A program made the position numbers and the translations under genes. A stretch of 64,000 nt of DNA from assembly GCF_003633715.1 (NCBI RefSeq), contig NZ_RBIE01000001.1:62001-126000 (forward strand), read 5' to 3'. Shown in pieces: positions 61,691 through 64,000 of this stretch. Source of the DNA: Thermovibrio guaymasensis (lineage in GTDB: Bacteria; Aquificota; Aquificia; Desulfurobacteriales; Desulfurobacteriaceae). Below the pieces are notes generated by a model that worked only from the letters and a program-made list of their open reading frames with translations, did not search any database and was not told the origin of the DNA. Every line of letters starts with the position of its first letter. Positions within the stretch are counted from its first letter, which is position 1.

Positions 61691-61707
61691 TATAAGGAGG
61701 GAGCGGC

Positions 61708-62007
61708 ATGACAAAGAGTGAACTTGTAGCCGCAATGGCAGAGAGAGCGGGAATCAGGAAGAAAGATTCCGAGGCAGCTCTCAACGCCTTTATTGAGGTG
61801 GTTACTGAGGCCCTCAAGAAGGGTGACAAGGTAGAGATTAGGGGCTTTGGAACCTTCCTCATGAAGGAGAGGGCTCCTAGGGTTGCTAGGAATCCTAAGA
61901 CAGGTGAAAAGGTTGAGGTTCCTGCTAAGCTCGTTCCTGCCTTCAAGCCAGGAAAGGACCTTAAAGAGGCTACAGAAAAAGAGCTAAAGAAGAAAAAGAG
62001 GAAGTAA
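61708..62007 (+). CDS. DNA-binding protein HU
   Basis: Nucleoid protein (99 aa): MTKSELVAAMAERAGIRKKDSEAALNAF split at residues 1-28, the IRGFGTFLMKERAPRVARNPKTG arm with the DNA-intercalating proline region, and a Lys-rich tail KELKKKKRK. The ATG follows AAGGAGG. It has its own promoter and terminator, so it is probably a single-gene unit that is highly expressed. Confidence 0.95.
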   Translation: MTKSELVAAMAERAGIRKKDSEAALNAFIEVVTEALKKGDKVEIRGFGTFLMKERAPRVARNPKTGEKVEVPAKLVPAFKPGKDLKEATEKELKKKKRK

Positions 62008-62013
62008 GGTTTA

Positions 62014-62036
62014 AGGGGGATTTCCCCCTCTTTTAA
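62014..62036 (+). terminator. Intrinsic terminator after the HU gene
   Basis: AGGGGG (62014-62019) pairs with CCCCCT (62024-62029) across a four-base loop, followed by CTTTTAATTT. It lies seven bases after the HU stop. Confidence 0.75.
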
Positions 62037-62037
62037 T

Positions 62038-62679
62038 TTAATTTATTATTTTGAATAACCTGTTAAACCTTGGTAAGTGTTTCTGGCCGTCCCAGGAAAA
62101 GAATATAATCCTAGCAATTCCTACTATCTTATCTCTGTCAACAAATCCCCAGTACCTGCTGTCGTAGCTGTTGTTCCTGTTATCTCCCATCATAAAGTAC
62201 TTTCCTTTGGGAACTACAAACACTTCTGTGTTGTCTCCCTGAATTCCAGTCTTTAAGATTAGGTGCTTTTTCACACCTCCTTCCCTTTTGGGTAGGAACT
62301 CGTAGTAGAGGTTTCCCTTGTAGAAGTTTCCTTTTTCCTCGTAGGAGTAGTTGCCTACGAATTGATACTTACAGGGTTTATCGTTAATGTAAAGTTTTCC
62401 GTTCTTAACCTGAACCTTGTCGCCGGGAACTCCAACAATTCTCTTTACGTAGTAGACATCTTCGTTTAGGGGGAAGTGAAATACGACTACGTCTCCCCTT
62501 TCAGGTTCTCTAAAGTGGTAGGTAACTTTGTCAACTAAGATGAAGTCTCCCACAAGGAGGGTCGGAATCATTGAACCTGAAGGAATGTGGAAAGACTGGA
62601 CTATGAAAGTTCTGATAATGAGGGCCAATATTAGGGCAATTGCAAAAGATTTAAGGTTTTCATAGATTTTCTTACCCAA
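62038..62679 (-). CDS. lepB: Signal peptidase I
   Basis: Membrane protease (213 aa from TTG 62679) that removes Sec signal peptides. One N-terminal helix (about 12-24), catalytic Ser36 in PSGSMIPTL, Lys79 in YYVKRIVGVPGD and the GDNRNNSYDSRYWG box are all present. The TTG is seven bases after GGAGGT. An ATG at 62694 lacks a ribosome-binding site and would leave only a few leader bases after the -10. The minus-strand gene converges on the HU terminator. Confidence 0.93.
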   Translation of the reverse strand: MGKKIYENLKSFAIALILALIIRTFIVQSFHIPSGSMIPTLLVGDFILVDKVTYHFREPERGDVVVFHFPLNEDVYYVKRIVGVPGDKVQVKNGKLYINDKPCKYQFVGNYSYEEKGNFYKGNLYYEFLPKREGGVKKHLILKTGIQGDNTEVFVVPKGKYFMMGDNRNNSYDSRYWGFVDRDKIVGIARIIFFSWDGQKHLPRFNRLFKIIN

Positions 62680-62686
62680 GTAAGAG

Positions 62687-62692
62687 ACCTCC
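62687..62692 (-). promoter_or_regulatory. Shine-Dalgarno that decides the lepB TTG start
   Basis: GGAGGT on the minus strand overlaps the upstream ATG at 62694 and stands seven bases before TTG 62679. Confidence 0.55.
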
Positions 62693-62706
62693 ATGAAGTT
62701 TGCAAA

Positions 62707-62736
62707 ATTATACCCTTATGTTTCTAAGAGAGTGAA
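62707..62736 (-). promoter_or_regulatory. Candidate lepB promoter
   Basis: On the minus strand TTCACT (62731-62736) is followed after 18 bases by a perfect TATAAT (62707-62712). Transcription would begin about five bases before the ATG at 62694, which favours the internal TTG start at 62679. Confidence 0.45.
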
Positions 62737-62748
62737 AGGAGTTTTCCC

Positions 62749-63438
62749 ATGAAGAAAACTATTTTGTTCCTTTGTCTCTTTACTCTCTTTCCTAAAGTTT
62801 CTTTAGGTTCGGGGGAATTTACACTGTCTTTTACGCAGACCTCGGGAAACAGCGGCACCAATACTCTGGCAGTTTCTTATCAGCTAAATAGGGAGCTATC
62901 CAGGTGGAAGTTTTCCTCAAGGGGAGATTACCTATACAAAGAAGATGACGGAGAAGAGACGTCTAACAAGCTGAACTTAGAAGGAACGGTTGGGAGGAAA
63001 TTTAAAGACAAATTCTTTTTGGAGTTCTACGGGTTTATCTTCAGAGACCCTTTTTCAGGGTACGACTTTAGAGGCGGTTTAGGACCTGGTCTATCCTGGA
63101 GAATAAGTGAGAATTTAACGGTTTCTGGAAGTTTCACTTATACCTACAATAACTACTCGGCAGGAGAGAGCTCTACCTACTCTCAGGCTGAACTAAAAGG
63201 AAATTACTTTAAGAAGTTAACTTCTAGTCTTCTATTTGAGCAGAGTCTATCGTACCAGGTTTCCTTTAAGGATAAGGATGACTACTTCCTCCACTCAAGG
63301 ACAACTTTTAAAGTGCCTTTTGGTTCAAACCTATCCTTGAACCTATCCTACAGAGTAGATTACCAAAACCTCCTTCCAGACGATGCTGAGTATCATACCG
63401 ATAGGACTTTCCTGCTTGGAGTAAGCTATAGTTTTTAA
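62749..63438 (+). CDS. DUF481-like outer-membrane beta-barrel protein
   Basis: A 229-aa protein with a signal peptide (LFLCLFTLFPKVSLG) and alternating beta strands: FTLSFTQTSGNSGTNTLAVSYQL, a central GGLGPGLSWRISENLTVSGSF, and a terminal strand ending FLLGVSYSF with the C-terminal aromatic expected for barrels. DUF481/YdiY proteins share this pattern; function unknown. A good GAAAGGAG precedes the ATG. It confirms an outer membrane. Confidence 0.8.
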   Translation: MKKTILFLCLFTLFPKVSLGSGEFTLSFTQTSGNSGTNTLAVSYQLNRELSRWKFSSRGDYLYKEDDGEETSNKLNLEGTVGRKFKDKFFLEFYGFIFRDPFSGYDFRGGLGPGLSWRISENLTVSGSFTYTYNNYSAGESSTYSQAELKGNYFKKLTSSLLFEQSLSYQVSFKDKDDYFLHSRTTFKVPFGSNLSLNLSYRVDYQNLLPDDAEYHTDRTFLLGVSYSF

Positions 63439-63462
63439 AATAAAAAATATTTGGAGTGATTG

Positions 63463-63981
63463 ATGGGAATTTTCCTGTTTCTGATAGTATTCCTCCTATT
63501 AATTCTCTTCTTTACTCTCGTAAAGGGAAAAGAGGTGGAAAGTAATGAAAAGCTTGAACTTAGGGGGCTTGACGGTTCAAGCCTTATTTTCACTCAAAGT
63601 GGTGTAACTTACGCCGGAAAGGACGGGGTAAAGTTTTTCTCCTCTTCTGCCATTAAAAGGTTTTCCATAGAGAGGGACGGAGAGAACTTTGTCATAGTAG
63701 TCTCTGACGGAACTCAGGAAGTTAGAGTTCCTGTTTCTTCCGATGAAGTGAGAAAGCTCTTTAGGGAGAAAAGCCCTTCAAGTCACGTTCTTGAACCACT
63801 TTTCCCTTACCTTCCAGTTTTAAGCGGGTTTACCGCTGGCCTATTGTTGGGAACTCTACTTGAACGCCCGCCTGTGATAGTTGAGGAAGGTAGTGATAGT
63901 AAAGGTTCGGAGAGGGATTTAAATTCACCTGATAGCGATTACTTTGATACTGAAGAGTGGTTTGATGACGATGAGTTTTAG
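63463..63981 (+). CDS. Hypothetical membrane-anchored protein with acidic C-terminus
   Basis: A 172-aa protein I do not recognise. It has an N-terminal hydrophobic helix (about 2-20), a beta-rich domain with LELRGLDGSSLIFTQ and VVSDGTQEVRVPVSS (to about 105), a second short hydrophobic stretch (about 118-137, [18 protein letters not shown]), and an acidic tail ending DTEEWFDDDEF. I use the ATG at 63463 behind GGAGTGATTG. The beta domain may resemble a PH-like domain. The gene is followed by 19 bases to the window end. Confidence 0.65.
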   Translation: MGIFLFLIVFLLLILFFTLVKGKEVESNEKLELRGLDGSSLIFTQSGVTYAGKDGVKFFSSSAIKRFSIERDGENFVIVVSDGTQEVRVPVSSDEVRKLFREKSPSSHVLEPLFPYLPVLSGFTAGLLLGTLLERPPVIVEEGSDSKGSERDLNSPDSDYFDTEEWFDDDEF

Positions 63982-64000
63982 CTTTAAGGATAGGATACTA

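Noticed and set aside
1-64000. tRNA, rRNA, CRISPR, IS elements or prophage
   Set aside because: No cloverleaf, repeat-spacer array, transposase or integrase sequence was seen; intergenic gaps are all under about 160 bases.

Overview
The window is a dense, almost entirely coding stretch of a thermophile-like bacterial chromosome. It has moderate GC, heavy AGG/AGA arginine codons, Lys/Glu-rich proteins, frequent GTG/TTG starts and ATGA-type overlaps. The mix of genes (an 11-subunit complex I without NuoE/F/G, a bacterial myo-inositol-phosphate synthase, one large flagellar supercluster with fliA, flhF and flhG, and lipoprotein and outer-membrane genes) fits a Gram-negative chemolithotroph of the Aquificota, most likely the Desulfurobacterium/Thermovibrio group. 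That assignment is inference from gene content only. No tRNA, rRNA, CRISPR array, insertion sequence or prophage was found, and no gene-free gap exceeds about 160 bases.

Layout. (1) 1-662: 3' part of pstB. (2) 819-10264: nuoABCDHIJKLMN, a complete membrane arm plus connecting module but no NADH module. NuoD lacks the His and Tyr that normally face the quinone headgroup. Upstream is a four-unit, 11-bp-spaced TTTACA-type repeat resembling a Pho box. (3) 10334-17928: mixed housekeeping operon: a YhaM-like nuclease, purM, purN, a zinc-site-less M16 protein, a DUF523 protein, an NMO/FabK-like flavoprotein, a CpoB-like lipoprotein, an unknown helical protein and ino1. (4) 17950-18330 (-): panD, with a divergent MEMO1-family gene. 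(5) 19253-21341: thiol redox group (ArsR-type regulator, trxA, trxB, TlpA-like lipoprotein). (6) 21338-25364: engB, recN, an NhaD/ArsB-type transporter and a YqhA-like membrane protein.

(7) 25379-51416: a 26-kb flagellar block: fliG, fliM, fliN, flgF, flgG, flgA, flgH, flgI, a FlgJ-like rod-binding protein, flhA, flhF, flhG, fliA, a FliK-like protein, a TPR protein, flgB, flgC, fliE, fliF, fliH, fliI, flgD, flgE, fliL, a second SpoA-domain protein, fliO, fliP, fliQ, fliR, flhB. It encodes the switch, MS ring, rod, P/L rings, hook, export apparatus and sigma-28. Filament, stator and chemotaxis genes lie elsewhere. (8) 51385-58543 (-): a MotE-like protein, fliJ, a PilZ protein, pdxA (apparently starting at ATT behind a perfect Shine-Dalgarno), a coiled-coil protein, ribBA, clpP and relA/spoT. 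(9) 58609-62007: murI, rph, rdgB, yggT, divIVA, a DUF167 gene and an HU gene with a good promoter and terminator. (10) 62038-63981: lepB (-), a DUF481-like outer-membrane protein and an unknown membrane-anchored acidic protein.

The window is mostly core biology. The points most worth a second look are the altered quinone site of NuoD together with the missing NuoEFG, the Pho-box-like array in front of that operon, the ATT start of pdxA, the duplicated and extra SpoA/FliN pieces in the flagellar switch, two long same-strand gene overlaps, and the uncharacterised TPR and PilZ proteins beside flagellar genes.
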